A stretch of DNA of 64,000 nucleotides from Polytrichum commune (taxonomy: Eukaryota > Streptophyta > Polytrichopsida > Polytrichales > Polytrichaceae). Every line of letters starts with the position of its first letter. Position 1 is the first letter of the stretch. Location of the stretch: assembly GCA_950295325.1 (NCBI GenBank), contig OX485803.1:41121554-41185553 (forward strand). The letters run 5' to 3'. The notes beneath the pieces were generated by a model, which worked only from the letters and a program-made list of their open reading frames with translations, was not told the DNA's origin and searched no databases. This document shows, in pieces, positions 62,872-64,000 of this stretch. A program made the position numbers and the translations under genes.

Positions 62872-64000
62872 TGGTAAAGAGGTGTCTGGCCCACATACCT
62901 TTAGTCAGAATTCATATAAGTTACCATTTAGCCAAATTCTAAAGTTCCAAAGATTCCGATTCTCAAAACTCCATGGCCTGACATGGATGATACAAAGAAC
63001 ACCCGTTCCATGGTCTGGGCTTACGCAATCAAAGAACCACATGGGTTAAGTACAATGGGTGCTTGTTGACATGACCCAAAAACAGGATAGTTAAAGGAAC
63101 AGGCATGTCAGATTCATGAATGTTTGGTAGTAGGCTTGGAAATGTAATATAGGATGTTGGCAATTCCTTAATGGAGCATGGTTACATCATCAAACCAATT
63201 GGAGAAGCTTGGGACACACATGACGTACCCTGTGCATTGTCAATAGAAGGGTTCCAAGGAAGTCCTCTTGGGCACAAGGGTCGAGATGTCAGACATATCT
63301 ATGGGCACCTTTTAAGCAGGGTACTTCTGACTCTTTTTTGACAAGGCTTTGCTGCAAGTTCGAAGAAAAAGGTCTTGGCACGTGCAAGTGTTTCTATACA
63401 CTTGACAGCACAATTTGTTGCTCCCGAGCATTTTCATGATTTCGTCAAATGACCTACCATTGTAGTTCAATTAGAAAATTTATCCCAAAACAGACAAAGT
63501 AATGTGACAAATTTCAAATTTCACAAAATGCACCAGGCTTGCAAGTAGAATATAGCCAGGTAAGCAGTTCCATGAGTGCTCAATATTGTATTGCAAATAA
63601 ATTGATGCATTCATTTGTGTGAAACAAAGGGAATGAGAAGTTCTGACAAGACTAGACATGAAAATTTAAGGTTAGTCAATTCTTTCCTGCAAGTAAGTAA
63701 GCAAAAAACCCAGTAGAAACCACGCTTTCCACAGCAGTACAGGCTAGTCACATACAGACTCCATGTAAAATTGATGCAAACTAGAACCAGACTCTTTTTT
63801 GCCAAACTGGAGTGGGTTACAGCTCACGCCTTATGTCACCCATGTTGACCTCATGTACATCATAGCATGTTGGTTAATGACATTGATCTCTAGTATCTAT
63901 TTGCTCTACAAGGTCTGATGGCATTGTTCAGAATCAACTTGGGCTTTCCAACATCTTTATAAGTACATTCTAACTTGAAAGCTTTGATTTCCTATATCTT
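62872..64000. other. Window end, no supportable gene
   Basis: There are no convincing exons. It could hold the UTR or intron of a gene beyond the window; the 64-codon - strand frame (63805-63611) is hydrophobic and has no recognised domain. Confidence 0.45.

Overview
This is a nuclear window from a land plant. The evidence is split genes with GT-AG introns of about 100-1100 bp, cytosolic ribosomal protein L7, plant-type housekeeping genes, AT-rich intergenic DNA, CCCTAAA-type motifs and many short terminal-inverted-repeat (TIR) elements. I see no prokaryotic or organellar signature. The exact lineage cannot be fixed from the sequence; a bryophyte, lycophyte or fern is a guess.

Gene-rich half (1 to about 37.4 kb). 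Six protein-coding genes can be modelled exon by exon with consistent splice phases: (1) the 3' part of a METTL13-type eEF1A methyltransferase gene, + strand, 328-6532, truncated by the window edge; (2) an OCRE plus G-patch protein, - strand, 8430-13980, 10 exons, 723 aa; (3) a cytosolic aldo/keto reductase, + strand, 16813-21154, 6 exons, 284 aa; (4) 60S ribosomal protein L7 (uL30), - strand, 23142-25725, 6 exons, 258 aa; (5) a twin-CX9C (CHCHD2/MIX17-like) mitochondrial protein, + strand, 28961-29407, with a broken tandem copy of its CHCH end downstream; (6) an unidentified 15-exon gene, - strand, 32779-37364, 363 aa, with a probable 7-nt microexon. Genes 1/2 and 3/4 are convergent; 2/3 and 4/5 are divergent. 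They are independent housekeeping-type genes (translation factor methylation, RNA processing, carbonyl detoxification, translation, mitochondria), not a cluster.

Repeat-rich half (about 37.4 to 64 kb). I find no supportable intact gene here. The DNA is a mosaic of short non-autonomous elements that also occur in the introns and flanks of the genes. Families recognised by comparing the window with itself: R1 (about 340 bp, with a variable G-run), R2 (about 315 bp), R3 (about 150 bp foldback), R4 (hAT-like, ends near TAAGGGCCACTTCACAC), MITE-A (TIR CTACACTAAAT, about 365-390 bp), R5 (TIR TAGCTCTCTAGCAAC), R6 (948 bp TIR element) and R7 (565 bp TIR element). There are also a 239-bp tandem array, a 76-bp tandem array, a 27-bp array that can encode a 9-residue repeat, and a LINE-like remnant.

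Most notable: one MITE nested in another at 25959-26883; a duplicated, still in-frame piece of RPL7 exon 1 inside RPL7 intron 1; a long hairpin plus a degenerate tandem array in intron 1 of the reductase gene; a MITE starting one base after the METTL13 stop codon; and the unknown gene with its microexon.
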